From Chamaelirium japonicum (Eukaryota > Streptophyta > Magnoliopsida > Liliales > Melanthiaceae): DNA of 64,000 nucleotides. The DNA lies in assembly GCA_947650365.1 (NCBI GenBank), contig CANTAL010000002.1, positions 3,045,501 through 3,109,500 of the forward strand, given 5' to 3'. This document shows, one piece after another, positions 1-13,479 of the stretch (positions within the stretch are counted from its first letter, which is position 1; every line of letters starts with the position of its first letter). The notes beneath the pieces are model-generated. The model was given only the letters and a program-made list of their open reading frames with translations. It had not been told where the DNA came from and did not search any database. The translations under genes were made by a program, and so were the position numbers.

Positions 1-685
1 ATCTATTCTAATTCATTCGTACGATCCATTCTAATTCATTCACACGAATGTATCCATTCTAATTCATTCGTACGATCCATTCTAATTCATTTGTATGAAT
101 GTATCCACTCTAATTCATTCGTATGATCCATTCTAATTCATTCGCACGAATGTATCCATTCTAATTCATTCGTACGATCCATTCTAATTCCTTCGTATGA
201 TCCATTCTAATTCATTCGCACGAATGTATCCATTCTAATTCATTCGTACGATCCATTCTAATTAATTCGTACGATCCATTCTAATTCCTTCGTATGATCC
301 ATTCTAATTCATTCGCACGAATGTATCCATTCTAATTCTTTCGTACGATCTATTCTAATTTATTCGTATGATCCATTCTAAATCCTTCGTATGATCCATT
401 CTAATTCATTCGTACGATCAATTCTAATTCATACGATCCATTCTAATTCATTCGCACAATCTATTCTAATTCATTCGTACGATCCATTCTAATTCATTCG
501 TACGATCCATTCTAATTCATTCGTACGATCCATTCTATTTCATTCATACGATCCATTTTAATTCATTCGCACGATCCATTCTAATTCATTCATACGATCC
601 ATTCTAATTCATTCGTACGATCCATTCTAATTTCTTCGTATGATCTATTCTAATTCCTTCGTACGATCCATTCTAATTCCTTCGT
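1..685 (+). repeat. Satellite block F1
   Basis: Array enters from the left edge. The 28-bp variant alternates with 23-bp units up to about 330, then 23-bp units dominate. A 19-bp unit lies near 428-446. Ends on a CGTACG palindrome (683-688). Confidence 0.92.
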
Positions 686-1399
686 ACGAATGAATTAGAA
701 TGGATCATACGAATGAATTAGAATGGATACATTCATGCGAATGAATTAGAATGGATCATACGAATGAATTAGAATGCATTCATTCGTGCGAATGAATTAG
801 AATGGATCGTACGAATGAGTAAGAATGGATCGTACGAATGAATTAGAATGGATTGAATTAGAATGAATCGTACGAATGAATTAGAATGGATCGTACGAAT
901 GAATTGGAATGGATACATTCGTGCGAATGAATTAGAATGGATCGTATGAATGAATTAGAGTGGATACATCCTACAAATGAATTAGAATAGATCGTATGAA
1001 TGAATTAGAATGGATACATTCGTGCGAATGAATTAGAATGGATCATATGAACGAATTAGAATGGATCGTTTGAGTGAATGCGAATGGATCGTGCGAATGA
1101 ATTAGAATGGATTGTACGAATGAATTAGAATGGACCATACGAATGAATTAGAATGGATACATTCGTGCGAATGAATTAGAATGGATCGTATGAATGAATT
1201 AGAATGAATCGTACGAATGAATTAGAATGGATCGTACGAATGAATTAGAATGGATAGTACAAATGAATTAGAATGGATTGAATTAGAATGAATCGTACGA
1301 ATGAATTAGAATGAATCATACCGTACGAATGAATTAGAATGGATCATATGAATGAATTAGAATGGATCGTACGAATGAATTAGAAAGGATACATTCGAA
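686..1399 (-). repeat. Satellite block R1
   Basis: Contains the CGTTTGAGTGAATGCG variant at 1068-1083, a fused truncated unit GGATTGAATTAGAATGAATC, and a module B anchor (GAATCATACCGTACG, 1313-1327). Switches to F on GAATTC at 1397-1402, a junction repeated near 44,474. Confidence 0.92.
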
Positions 1400-1527
1400 T
1401 TCATTCGTACGATCCATTCTAGTTCCTTCGTACGATCCATATTCTAATTCATTCGCACGATCCATTCTAATTCATTCGCACGATCCATTCTAATTCATTC
1501 GTACGATCCATTCTTACTCATCGTATG
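1400..1527 (+). repeat. Satellite block F2 (short)
   Basis: Five to six monomers only. Ends through a CTTACTC unit into ATGCAT (1525-1530); the same junction CATCGTATGCATG ends block F6 at 5742-5747. Confidence 0.88.
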
Positions 1528-1846
1528 CATGAATTAGAATGGATCGTGCGAATGAATTAGAATGGATCGTACGAATGAATTAGAATGGATCGAACGAATG
1601 AATTAGAATGGATACATTCGTGCAAAAGAAATAGAATGGATTGTATGAATGAATTAGAATGGATCGTGCGAATGAATTAGAATGGATCGTACGAATGAAT
1701 TAGAATGGATACATTCGTGCGAAAGAATTAGAATAGATCGTATGAATGAATTAGAATGGATCGTATGAATGAAATAGAATGGATCGTACGAATGAATTAG
1801 AATGGATCGTACGAAGGAATTAGAATGGATCGTACGAATGAATTCG
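1528..1846 (-). repeat. Satellite block R2
   Basis: Holds the GTGCAAAAGAA variant (about 1620) that recurs at 21.1, 38.8, 44.4 and 63.8 kb in the same orientation, so it shares ancestry with those stretches. Right junction GAATTCGAATATAGCCTTTC is a mutated form of the GAATTCGAATGTATCCTTTC junction. Confidence 0.88.
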
Positions 1847-2231
1847 AATATAGCCTTTCTAAATCATTCGTATGATCCATTCTAATTCCTTCGTACGATC
1901 CATTCAAATTCATTCGCACGAATCTATCCATTCTAATTCATTCGTACGATCCATTCTAATTCATTCGCACGATCCATTCTAATTCATTAATACGATCCAA
2001 TCTAATTCCTTTGTATGATCCATTCTAATTCATTAGTACGATTCATTCTAATTCAATACATTCTAATTCATTCGTACGATCCATTCTGACTCATTCGTAC
2101 GATCCATTCTAATTCATTCGCACGAATGAATCCATGCTAATTCATTCGTACAATCTATTCTAATTCATTCGCACGAATGAATTCATTCTAATTCATTCGT
2201 ACGTAATTCAATTCATTCGCACGATCCATTC
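1847..2231 (+). repeat. Satellite block F3
   Basis: Mixed 23-bp and 28-bp units, one AATTCAATACATTC truncated unit near 2044-2060. Ends CCATTCGAATTAGAATG, where F and R halves share GAAT. Confidence 0.88.
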
Positions 2232-2388
2232 GAATTAGAATGAATCGTACGAATGAATTAGAATGAATCATACCGTACGAATGAATTAGAATGGATCGTA
2301 CGAATGAATTAGAATGGATCGTATGAATGAATTAGAATGGATCGTGCGAATGAATTAGAATGGATCGTACGAATGAAATAGAATGGAT
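2232..2388 (-). repeat. Satellite block R3 (short)
   Basis: About seven monomers, starting with a module B anchor at 2265-2279 and ending at the junction GAATGGATTCGCACGAATG, the most frequent R-to-F junction of the window (about 12 occurrences). Confidence 0.88.
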
Positions 2389-3311
2389 TCGCACGAATGT
2401 ATCCATTCTAATTCATTCGTACGATCCATTCTAATTCATTCGTACAATCCATTCTAATTCATTCGCACGATCCATTCGCATTCACTCAAACGACCCATTC
2501 TAATTCATAAGTACGATCCATTCTAATTCATTCAAACGATCCATTCTAATTCATTCGTACGATCCATTCTAATTCATTCGGACGAATGTATCCATTCTAA
2601 TTCATTCGTACGATCCATTCTAATTCATTTGTACGAATGTATCCATTCTAATTCATTCGTTCGATCCATTCTAATTCATTTGTACGAATGTATCCTTTCT
2701 AATTCATTCGTACGATCCATTCTAATTTATTCGCACAATCTATTCTAATTTATTAGTACGATCCATTCTAATTCATTCGTACGATCCATTCTAATTCATT
2801 CGTACGATCCATTCTAATTCATTCGTACGATCCATTCTAATTTATTCGCACAATCTATTCTAATACATTCGTACGATCCATTCTAATTTATTCGCACGAT
2901 ACATTCTAATTCATTCATATGATCCATTCTAATTCATTCGCACGAATGTATCCATTCTAATTCATTCGTACGATCCATTCTAATTCATTCGCACAATCTA
3001 TTCTAATTCATTCATACGATCCATTCTAATTTATTCGCACGATCCATTCTAATTCATTCATACGATCCATTCTAATTCATTCATATGATCCATTCTAATT
3101 CATTCGCACGATCATTCTTGCTCATTCGTACGATCCATTCTAATTCATTCGCACGATCCATTCTAATTCATTAATACGATCCATTCTAATTCATTCGCAC
3201 GATCCATTCTAATTCATTCACACTCATACGATCCATATTCTAATTCATTCGTACGATCCATTCTAATTCGTTTGTACGATCCTTTCTAATTCCTTCGTAC
3301 GATTCATTCGC
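2389..3311 (+). repeat. Satellite block F4
   Basis: Begins with 28-bp units; the CGCATTCACTCAAACG variant lies near 2475-2492, as in every block that follows the GATTCGCACGAATG junction. A CACACTCATACGATCC irregular unit lies near 3218-3235. Ends on CATTCGCACGAATG (3305-3318), a perfect inverted repeat with a CA centre. Confidence 0.9.
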
Positions 3312-3734
3312 ACGAATGGATCGTACGAATGAGTAAGAATGGATCGTACGAATGAAATAGAATGGATCGTATGAATGAATTAGAATGGATCATGAGAATG
3401 AATTAGAATGGATCGTACGAATGAATTAGAATGGATCGTACGATGGAATTAGAATGGATCGTACGAAGGAATTAGAATGGATAGTACGAATGAATTAGAA
3501 TGGATACCTTCGTGCAAATGAATTATAATGGATCGTACGAATGAGTAAGAATGGATCGTACGAATGAAATAGAATGGATCGTATGAATGAATTAGAATGG
3601 ATCGTGCGAATGAATTAGAATGGATCGTACGAATGAATTAGAATGGATCGTAGTAATGAATTAGAATGGATCGTGCGAATGAATTAGAATATGGATCGTA
3701 CGAAGGAATTAGAATGGATTGTACGAATGAATTC
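3312..3734 (-). repeat. Satellite block R4
   Basis: Carries GAGTAAG (CTTACTC) units twice and the GATACCTTCGTGCAAATG unit near 3481-3520, a module B component. Ends at GAATTCGAATG leading into ATCCTTTC. Confidence 0.9.
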
Positions 3735-4237
3735 GAATGCATCCTTTCTAATTCATTCGTACGATCCATTCTAATTCCTTCGTACGATCCATTATAATTC
3801 ATTCGCACGATCCATTCTAATTCATTCGTACGATCCATTCTATTTCATTCATACGATCCATTCTAATTCATTCAAACGATCTATTCTAATTCTTTCGCAC
3901 GAATGTATCCATTCTAATTCATTCGTACGATCCATTCTAATTCATTCGCACGATCCATTCTAATTCATTCAAACAATCCATTCTAATTCTTTTGCACGAA
4001 TGTATCCATTCTAATTCATTCGTTCGATCAATTCTAATTCATTCGTACGATCCATTCTAATTCATTCGCACGATCCATTCTAATTCATGCATACGATCCA
4101 ATCTAATTCATTCATACGATCCATTCTTATTCATTCGCACGATCTAATTCATTCATACGATCCATTCTGATTCATTCGTACGATCTATTCTAATTCATTC
4201 ATACGATCCATTCTAATTCATACAATCTATTCTAATT
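3735..4237 (+). repeat. Satellite block F5
   Basis: Similar in order of variants to 8407-8760, 20,461-20,900, 35,595-35,700, 54,982-55,200 and 63,134-63,590, all of which follow the same GAATTCGAATG junction. Ends TTCTAATTAAAATGG. Confidence 0.88.
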
Positions 4238-5130
4238 AAAATGGATCGTACTAATGAATTAGAATAGATTGTGCGAATGAATTAGAATGGATCGTACGAA
4301 TGAATTAGAAAGGATATATTCGTGCGAATGAATTAGAGTAGATCGTATGAATAAATTAGATTGGATCGTATTAAAGAATTAGAATGGATCGTGCGAATGA
4401 ATTAGAATGTATGTTACGAATGAATTAGAAAGGATAGATTCGTGCGAATGAATTTGAATGGATCGTACGAAGGAATTAGAATGGATCGTACGAAGGAATT
4501 AGAATAGATCATACGAAGAAATTAGAATGGATCGTACGAATGAATTAGAATGGATCGTATGAATGAATTAGAATGGATCGTGCGAATGAATTAAAATGGA
4601 TCGTATGAATGAAATAGAATGGATCGTATGAATTAGAATGGATCGTAAGAATGAAATAGAATGGATCGTACGAATGAATTAGAATAGATTGTGCAAATGG
4701 ATTAGAATGGATCATACGATTGAGTAAGAATGGATTGTACGAATGAAATAGAATAGATCGTACGAATGAATTAAGATGGATCATGCTAATGAATTAGAAT
4801 TGATCGTACGAATGAATTAGAATAGATTGTGCGAATGAATTGGAATGGATCGTACGAATGAATTGGAATGGATACATTCGTGCGAATGATTTAGAATGGA
4901 TCGTATGAATGAATTAGAGTGGATACATTCGTACAAATGAATTAGAATGGATCGTACGAATGAATTAGAATGGATACATTCGTACGAATGAATTAGAATG
5001 GATCATATGAATGAATTAGAATGGATCGTTTGAGTGAATGCGAATGGATCGTGCGAATGAATTAGAATGGATTGTACGAATGAATTAGAATGGATCGTAC
5101 GAATGAATTAGAATGGATACATTCGTGCGA
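4238..5130 (-). repeat. Satellite block R5
   Basis: Contains module A in reverse (4545-4784) and the CGTTTGAGTGAATGCG variant near 5028-5043. Ends at the junction ATTCGTGCGAATCCATTC, which recurs at 10.4, 12.65, 15.8, 18.0, 23.85, 24.9 and 53.9 kb. Confidence 0.9.
4545..4784 (-). repeat. Module A copy (reverse)
   Basis: Ten-monomer module, 240 bp, recognised by an ordered set of variants: CATGATCC start, CTATTTC unit, CTTACTCAATCGTATG, AATCCATTCGCACAATC, a 19-bp unit and CATTTTAATTC. An open frame of 79 codons spans it (repeat translation, starting MIHLNSF). Confidence 0.9.
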
Positions 5131-5744
5131 ATCCATTCTATTTCATTAGTACGATCCATTCTAATTCATTCGCACGATCCATTCTAATTCATTCATACGA
5201 TCCATTCTAATTCATTCGTACGATCCATTCTAATTCATTCGTACGATCCATTCTAATTCATTCGCACAATCTATTCTAATTCATTCGTACGATCCATTCT
5301 AATTCATTCGCACGATCCATTCTAATTCATTCATACGATCCATTCTATTTCATTCGTACGATCCATTCTTACTCATTCGTACGATCCATTCTAATTCATT
5401 TGCACGAAGGTATCCATTCTAATTCATTCGTACTATCCATTCTAATTCCTTCGTACGATCCATTCTAATTCCTTCGTACGATCCATTCTAATTCATTCGT
5501 ACGATCCATTCTAATTCATTCGTACGATCCATTCTAATTCCTTCGTATGATCCATTCTAATTCATTCGTACGGTATGATTCATTCTAATTCATTCGTACG
5601 ATTCATTCTAATTCAATCCATTCTAATTCATTCGTACGATCCATTCTAATTCATTCGTACAATCCATTCTAATTCATTCGTATGATTCATTCTAATTCAA
5701 TCCATTCTAATTCATTCGTATGATCCATTCTTACTCATCGTATG
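5131..5744 (+). repeat. Satellite block F6
   Basis: Full forward module B: CTTACTC unit, TTTGCACGAAGGTATCC, GTACTATCC, CCTTCG units, then the anchor CGTACGGTATGATTC at 5567-5581 and truncated AATTCAATCC units. Ends on ATGCAT (5742-5747). Confidence 0.9.
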
Positions 5745-6103
5745 CATGAATTAGAATGGGTCATGCGAATGAATTAGAATGGATCGTACGAATGAAATAG
5801 AATGGATCGCACGAATGAATTAGAATGGATACATTCGTGCGAATGAATTAGAATGGATCATACGAATGAGTAAGAATGGATCGTACGAATGAAATAGAAT
5901 GGATTGTACGAATGAATTAGAATGGATCGTACGAATGAATTAGCATTGATTGTGCTAATGAATTAGAATGGAACGTACGAATGAATTAGAATGGATCGTA
6001 GAATGGATCGTATGAATGAATTAAATTGGATCGTACGAATGAGTAAGAATGGATCATACGAATGAATTAGAATAGATCGTACGAATGAATTAGAATGGAT
6101 ACA
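5745..6103 (-). repeat. Satellite block R6
   Basis: Ordinary 23-bp units with two GAGTAAG units. Ends GATACATTTCGTATGATCC, a junction I see only here. Confidence 0.85.
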
Positions 6104-6180
6104 TTTCGTATGATCCATTCTAATTCATTCGTACGATCTATTCTAATTCATTCATGCAATCCATTCTAATTCATTCGAAC
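6104..6180 (+). repeat. Satellite block F7 (about three monomers)
   Basis: One of the two shortest forward islands. Left edge ACATTTCGTATG, right edge CATTCGAACGAAGG, a near-palindrome on TTCGAACGAA. Both edges are unique in the window, so it may be a recent local event. Confidence 0.82.
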
Positions 6181-8406
6181 GAAGGAATTAGAAAGGATCG
6201 TATGAATTAATTAGAATGGATCGTACGAATGAAATAGAATGGATCGTACTTATGAATTAGAATGGATCGTACGAATGAACTAGAATGGATCGTACGAATG
6301 AATTAGAATAGATTGTGCGAATGAATTAGAATGGATCGTACGAATGAATTAGAATGGATAAATTCGTGCAAATGAATTAGAATGGATTGTATGAATGAAT
6401 TAGATTGGATCGTATAAATGAATTAGAATGGATCGTACGAATGAATTAGAATAGATCGTACGAATGAATTAGAATGGATACGAATGGATCGTACGAATGA
6501 GTAAGAATGGATCGTACGAATGAAATAGAATGGATTGTACGAATAATTAGAATGGATACATTCGTGCGAATGAATTAGGATGGATCGTATGAATGAATTA
6601 GAATAGATTGTGCGAATGAATTAGAATGGATCATACAAATGAATTAGAATTGATAGATTCGTGCGAATAAATTTGAATGGATCGTACGAATGAGTAAGAA
6701 TGGATTGAATTAGAATGAATTAGAATGGATCGTACGAATGAATTAGAATGGATCGTATGAATGAATTAGAATAGATCGTGCGAATGAATTAGAATGGATC
6801 GTGCGAATGAATTAGAATGGATCGTACGAATGAATTAGAATGGATCGTATGAATGAATTAGATTGGATCGTATTAATGAATTAGAATGGATCGTACGAAT
6901 GAATTAGAATAGATCGTACGAATGAATTAGAATGGATACGAATGGATCGTACGAATGAGTAAGAATGGATCGTACGAATGAAATAGAATGGATTGTACGA
7001 ATGAATTAGAATGGATACATTCGTGCGAATGAATTAGGATGGATCATATGAATGAATTAGAATAGATTATGCGAATGAATTATAATGGATCGTACGAATG
7101 AATTAGAATGGATACATTCATGTGAATGAATTAGAATGGATCGTATGAATGAATTAGAATGGATCGTATGAATGAATTAGAATGGATACGAAGGAATTAG
7201 AATGGATCGTACGAAGGAATTAGATTGGAGAATGGATCGTGCGAATGAATTAGAATGGATCATGCGATAAGAATGGATCGTACGAATGAAATAGAATAGA
7301 TCGTATGGATAATGTAATTTGGATCGTGCTAATGAATTAGAATAGATCGTACGAAAGAATTAGAATGGATCGTACTAATGAATTAGAATAGATTGTGCGA
7401 ATGAATTAGAATGGATCGTACGAATGAATTAGAAAGGATATATTCGTGCGAATGAATTAGAATAGATCGTATGAATGAATTAGATTGGATCGTATTAATG
7501 AATTAGAATGGATCGTGCGAATGAATTAGAATGGATCGTATGAATGAATTAGAATGGATCGTGCGAATGAATTAGAATGGATCGTACGAATGAATTAGAA
7601 TCGATTGTACGAATGAATTAGAATGGATCATGCGAATGAATTAGAATGGATCGTGCGAATGAATTAGAATGGATCGTACGAATGAAATAGAATGGATTGT
7701 ACGAATGAGATAGAATGGATCGTACTAATGAATTAGAATGGATACATTCATGCGAATGAATTAGAATGGATCATACGAATGAATTAGAATGGATTCATTC
7801 GTGCGAATGAATTAGAATGGATCGTACGAATGAGTAAAAATGGATCGTACGAATGAATTAGAATGGAATGAATTAGAATGGATCGTACGAATGAATTAGA
7901 ATGGATTGAATTAGAATGAATCGTACGAATGAATTAGAATGAATCATACCGTACGAATGAATTAGAATGGATCATACGAAGGAATTAGAATGGATCGTAC
8001 GAATGAATTAGAATGGATCGTACAAATGAATTAGAATGGATCGTACGAAGGAATTAGAATGGATCGTACGAAGGAATTAGAATGGATAGTACGAATGAAT
8101 TAGAATGGATACCTTCGTGCAAATGAATTAGAATGGATCGTACGAATGAGTAAGAATGGATCATACGAATGAAATAGAATGGATCGTATGAATGAATTAG
8201 AATGGATCGTGCGAATGAATTAGAATGGATCGTACGAATGAATTAGAATAGATTGTGCGAATGAATTAGAATGGATCGTACGAATGAATTAGAATAGATC
8301 GTACGAATGACTTAGAATGGATCGTAAGAATGAATTAGAATGGATCGTACGAATGAATTAGAATATGGATCGTACGAAGGAATTAGAATGGATCGTAAGA
8401 ATGAAT
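6181..8406 (-). repeat. Satellite block R7
   Basis: A long reverse block. It includes an internal near-repeat (about 6400-6600 versus 6850-7060), a decayed module C copy (GGATAATGTAATTTGG, 7307-7322) and a module B copy with anchor at 7941-7955. Ends at GAATTCGAATGTATCC. Confidence 0.92.
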
Positions 8407-9877
8407 TCGAATGTATCCTTTCTAATTCATTCGTACGGTCCATTCTAATTCCTTCGTACGATCCATTCTAATTCATTCGTACGATCCATTCTAATTCATT
8501 CGCACGATCCATTCTAATTCATTCGTACGATCCATTCTATTTCATTCATACGATCCATTCTAATTCATTCATACGATCTATTCTAATTCTTTCGCACGAA
8601 TGTATCCATTCTAATTCATTCGTACGATCCATTATAATTCATTCGGACGATCCATTCTAATTCATTCATACAATCCATTCTAATTCTTTTGCACGAATAT
8701 ATCCATTCTAATTCATTCGTTCGATCCATTCTAATTCATTCGTACGATCCATTCTAATTCATTCGCACGATCCATTCGTATTCACTCAAACGATCCATTC
8801 TAATTCATTCATATGATCCATTCTAATTCATTCGCACGAATGTATCCATTCTAATTCATTCGTACGATCCATTCTAATTCATTTGTACGAATGTATCCAC
8901 TCTAATTCATTCATATGATCCATTCTAATTCATTCGCACGAATGTATCCATTCCAATTCATTCGTACGATCCATTCTAATTCATTCGCACAATCTATTCT
9001 AATTCATTCCTACGATCAATTCTAATTCATTAGCATGATCCATTCTAATTCATTCGTACGATCTATTCTATTTCATTCGTACAATCCATTCTTACTCAAT
9101 CATATGATCCATTCGAATCCATTCACACAATCTATTCTAATTCATTCGTACGATCCATTCTATTTCATTCGTACGATACATTCTAATTCATACGATCCAT
9201 TCTATTTCATTCATACGATCCATTTTAATTCATTCGCACTATCCATTCTAATTCATTCGTACGATCCATTCTATTTCATTCGTACGATCCATTCTAATTC
9301 ATACGATCCATTCTATTTCATTCATACGATCCATTTTAATTCATTCGCACGATCCATTCTAATTCATTCATACGATCCATTCTAATTCATTCGTACGATC
9401 CATTCTAATTTCTTCGTATGATCTATTCTAATTCCTTCGTACGATCCATTCTAATTCCTTCGTACGATCCATTCAAATTCATTCGCACGAATCTATCCAT
9501 TCTAATTTATTCGTACGATCCATTCTAATTCATTCGCACGATCCATTCTAATTCATTAATACGATCCAACCTAATTCATTCATACGATCTATTCTAATTC
9601 ATTCGCACGAATATATCCTTTCTAATTCATTCGTACGATCCATTCTAATTCATTCGCACAATCTATTCTAATTAATTAGTACGATCCATTCTAATTCACT
9701 CGTACGATCCATTCTAATTCATTAGCACGATCCAAATTCATTTATCCGTACGATCTATTCTATTTCATTCGTACGATCCATTCTTATCGCACGATCCATT
9801 CTAATTCATTCGCACGATCCATTCTCTATTCTAATTCCTTCGTACAATCCATTCTAATTCCTTCGTATCCATTTCGT
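8407..9877 (+). repeat. Satellite block F8
   Basis: Contains the CGTATTCACTCAAACG variant (about 8776), module A in an expanded form (9035-9385) and module C (9732-9747). Its part from 9019 belongs to the first copy of the 5,347-bp duplication. Ends on CGTACG (9875-9880). Confidence 0.92.
9035..9385 (+). repeat. Module A copy, internally expanded
   Basis: As the module at 4545 but with a 111-bp internal duplication (four 23-bp units and one 19-bp unit), which lengthens the open frame to 116 codons because 111 is a multiple of 3. Confidence 0.9.
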
Positions 9878-10434
9878 ACGAATGAATTAGAATGGATCGT
9901 ACGAAGGAATTAGAATGGATCGTACGAAGGAATTAGAATGGATAGTACGAATGAATTAGAATGGATACCTTCGTGCAAATGAATTAGAATGGATCGTACG
10001 AATGAGTAAGAATGGATCGTACGAATGAAATAGAATGGATCGTATGAATGAATTAGAATGGATCGTGCGAATGAATTAGAATGGATCGTACGAATGAATT
10101 AGAATAGATTGTGCGAATGAATTAGAATGGATCGTACGAATGAATTAGAATGGATCGTACGAATGAATTGGAATGGATACATTCGTGCGAATGAATTAGA
10201 ATGGATCGTATGAATGAATTAAAGTGGATACATTCGTACAAATGAATTAGAATGGATCGTACGAATGAATTAGAATGGATACATTCGTGCGAATGAATTA
10301 GAATGGATCATATGAATAAATTAGAATGGATCGTTTGAGTGAATGCGAATGGATCGTGTGAATGAATTAGAATGGATTGTACGAATGAATTAGAATGGAT
10401 CGTACGAATGAATTAGAATGGATACATTCGTGCG
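9878..10434 (-). repeat. Satellite block R8
   Basis: Inside copy 1 of the 5,347-bp unit. Starts with CCTTCG-type and GATACCTTCGTGCAAATG units (module B remnant) and carries CGTTTGAGTGAATGCG near 10,331-10,346. Confidence 0.92.
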
Positions 10435-10735
10435 AATCCATTCTATTTCATTCGTACGATCCATTCTAATTCATTCGCCCGATCCATTCTAATTCATTCA
10501 TACGATCCATTCTAATTAATTCGTACGATCCATTCTAATTCATTCGTACGATCCATTCTAATTCATTCGCATAATCTATTCTAATTCATTCGTGCGATCC
10601 ATTCTAATTCATTCGCACGATCCATTCTAATTCATTCATACGATCCATTCTATTTCATTCATATGATCCATTCTAATTCATTCGCACGATTCATTCTAAT
10701 TCATTAGCATGAAAAAACACGATCCACTCACATAC
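10435..10735 (+). repeat. Satellite block F9
   Basis: Thirteen or so units with CGCCCG, CGCATA and CGTGCG rarities that are shared exactly with 15,782-16,082. Ends with the A6 marker. Confidence 0.92.
10711..10730 (+). repeat. A6 junction marker
   Basis: GAAAAAACACGATCCACTCA is the only clear departure from the unit sequence in the window. It joins an F block to an R block that starts CATACGAATAAATTAG. Confidence 0.9.
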
Positions 10736-12653
10736 GAATAAATTAGAATGAATTAGAATGGATAGTACGAATGAATTAGAATGGATTGAATTAGAATGGA
10801 TCGTGCGAATGAATTAGAATGGATCGTACGAATGAATTAGATTGGATCGTATGAATGAATTAGAATGGATCATGCGAATGAATTAGAATGGATCGTACGA
10901 ATGAATTAGAATGGATCGTTTGAATGAATTAGAATGGATCGTACTTATGAATTAGAATGGGTCGTTTGAGTGAATGCGAATGGATCGTGCAAATGAATTA
11001 GAATGGATTGTACGAATGAATTAGAATGGATTGTACGAATGAATTAGAATGGATCGTGCGAATGAATTAGAATGGATCGTACGAATGAATTAGAATGGAT
11101 CGTTTGAATGAATTAGAATGGATCGTACTTATGAATTAGAATGGGTCGTTTGAGTGAATGCGAATGGATCGTGCGAATGAATTAGAATGGATTGTACGAA
11201 TGAAATAGAATGGATCGTACGAAGGAATTAGAATGGATACCTTCGTGCAAATGAATTAGAATGGATTGAATTAGAATGAATCGTACGAATGAATTAGAAT
11301 GAATTATACCGTACGAATGAATTAGAATGGATCATACGATGGAATTAGAATGGATCGTACGAATGAATTAGAATGGATCGTACGAATGAATTAGAATGGA
11401 TCGTACGAAGGAATTAGAATGGATCGTACGAAGGAATTAGAATGGATAGTACGAATGAATTAGAATGGATACCTTCGTGCAAATGAATTAGAATGGATCG
11501 TACGAATGAGTAAGAATGGATCGTACGAATGAAATAGAATGGATCGTATGAATGAATTAGAATGGATCGTGCGAATGAATTAGAATGGATCGTACGAATG
11601 AATTAGAATAGATTGTGCGAATGAATTGGAATGGATCGTACGAATGAATTGGAATGGATCGTACGAATGAATTAGAATGGATCGTATGAATGAATTAGAA
11701 TGGATCGTGCGAATGAATTAGAATGGATCGTACGAATGAATTAGAATGGATAGATTCATGCGAATGAATTTAAATGGATCGTACGAAGGAATTAGAATGG
11801 ATCGTACGAAGGAATTAGAATAGATCATACGAAGAAATTAGAGTGGATCGTACGAATGAATTAGAATGGATCGTATGAATGAATTAGAATGGATCGTGCG
11901 AATGAATTAAAATGGATTGTATGAATGAAATAGAATGGATCGTATGAATTAGAATGGATCGTACGAATGAAATAGAATGGATCGTACGAATGAATTAGAA
12001 TAGATTGTGCGAATGGATTAGAATGGATCATACGATTGAGTAAGAATTGATTGTACGAATGAAATAGAATAGATCGTACGAATGAATTAGAATGGATCAT
12101 GCTAATGAATTAGAATTGATCGTACGAATGAATTAGAATAGATTGTGCGAATGAATTAGAATGGATCGTACGAATGAATTGGAATGGATACATTCGTGTG
12201 AATGAATTAGAATGGATCGTATGAATTAGAATGGATCGTACGATTGAGTAAGAATGGATTGTACGAATGAAATAGGATAGATCTTACGAATGAATTAGAA
12301 TGGATCATGCTAATGAATTAGAATTGATCGTACGAATGAATTAGAATAGATTGTGCGAATGAATTAGAATGGATCGTACGAATGAATTGGAATGGATACA
12401 TTCGTGCGAATGAATTAGAATGGATCGTATGAATGAATTAGAGTGGATACATTCGTACAAATGAATTAGAATGGATCGTACGAATGAATTAAATGGATAC
12501 ATTCGTGCGAATGAATTAGAATGGATCATATGAATGAATTAAAATGGATCGTTTGAGTGAATGCGAATGGATCGTGCGAATGAATTAGAATGGATTGTAC
12601 GAATGAATTAGAATGGATCGTACGAATAAATCAGAATGGATACATTCGTGCGA
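10736..12653 (-). repeat. Satellite block R9
   Basis: Contains two GTACTTATG-CGTTTGAGTG stretches in tandem (about 10,915-11,000 and 11,100-11,175), a module B anchor variant GAATTATACC (11,301-11,315), module A (11,861-12,100) and a partial second module A (about 12,220-12,318) made by a roughly 211-bp local duplication. Confidence 0.92.
11861..12100 (-). repeat. Module A copy (reverse)
   Basis: 240 bp. A partial duplicate of its right half lies at about 12,220-12,318. Confidence 0.9.
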
Positions 12654-13471
12654 ATCCATTCTATTTCATTCGTACGATCCATTCTAATTCATTCGCACGA
12701 TCCATTCTAATTCATTCATACGATCCATTCTAATTCATTCGTACGATCCATTCTAATTCATTTGTACGATCCATTCTAATTCATTCGCACAATCTATTCT
12801 AATTCATTCGTACAATCCATTCTAATTCATTCGCACGATCCATTCTAATTCATTCATATGATCCATTCTATTTCATTCGTACGATCCATTCTTACTCATT
12901 CGTACGATCCATTCTAATTCATTTGCACGAAGGTATCCATTCTAATTCAGTCGTACTATCCATTCTAATTCCTTCGTACGATCCATTCTAATTCCTTCGT
13001 ACGATCCATTCTAATTCATTCGTACGATCCATTCTAATTCCTTCGTATGATCCATTCTAATTCATTCGTACGGTATGATTCATTCTAATTCATTCGTACG
13101 ATTCATTCTAATTCAATCCATTCTAATTCATTCGTACGATCCATTCTAATTCATTCGTACGATCCATTCTAATTCATTCGTACGATTCATTCTAATTCAA
13201 TCCATTCTAATTCATTCGTACGATCCATTCTTACTCATTCGTACGATCCATTCTAATTCATTCACACGAATGAATCCATTCTAATTCATTCGTATGATCC
13301 ATTCTAATTCATTCGCATGAATGTATCCATTCTAATTCATTCGTACAATCCATTCTATCTCATTCGTACAATCCATTCTATTTCATTCGTACGATCCATT
13401 CTAATTCATTCGCACGATCCATTCTATGTCATTCGCACGATCTATTCTAATTCATTAGCACGATCATTCAT
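12654..13471 (+). repeat. Satellite block F10
   Basis: Forward module B with anchor at 13,067-13,081 and CTATCTC/CTATTTC units after it. Ends on the perfect 16-bp palindrome TCATTCATATGAATGA (13,464-13,479). Confidence 0.92.
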
Positions 13472-13479
13472 ATGAATGA
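13464..13479. repeat. 16-bp palindrome TCATTCATATGAATGA at an F-to-R switch
   Basis: Perfect palindrome centred on CATATG, the same centre as the 142-bp palindrome but with opposite block order. Confidence 0.93.

Noticed and set aside
3638..3838. 66-codon frame on the reverse strand across an R-to-F junction
   Set aside because: Crosses an inversion join, so it merely links two repeat translations; no homologous frame at the other GAATTCGAATG junctions.
9035..9385. 116-codon open frame (also 14,382-14,732) and the family of 79-codon frames at module A
   Set aside because: Translation of the satellite only: 23-bp period gives a 69-nt, 23-residue cycle; the frame starts at the CATGATCC variant and ends at the unit's own TTCTAA. 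Copies are closed by common variants (42,810; 48,680), both strands carry equal numbers, and no promoter or splice context is visible.
10711..10730. A6 tract as a retroelement poly(A) tail or promoter element
   Set aside because: Only six A, no element body, no target-site duplication, and the flanks are satellite units; better explained as a junction scar.
12341..12529. 62-codon frames (also 17,688-17,876) and 93 codons at 29,600-29,881
   Set aside because: Made of 28-bp and 23-bp units in alternation, which shift phase and skip the TAA; repeat artefacts.
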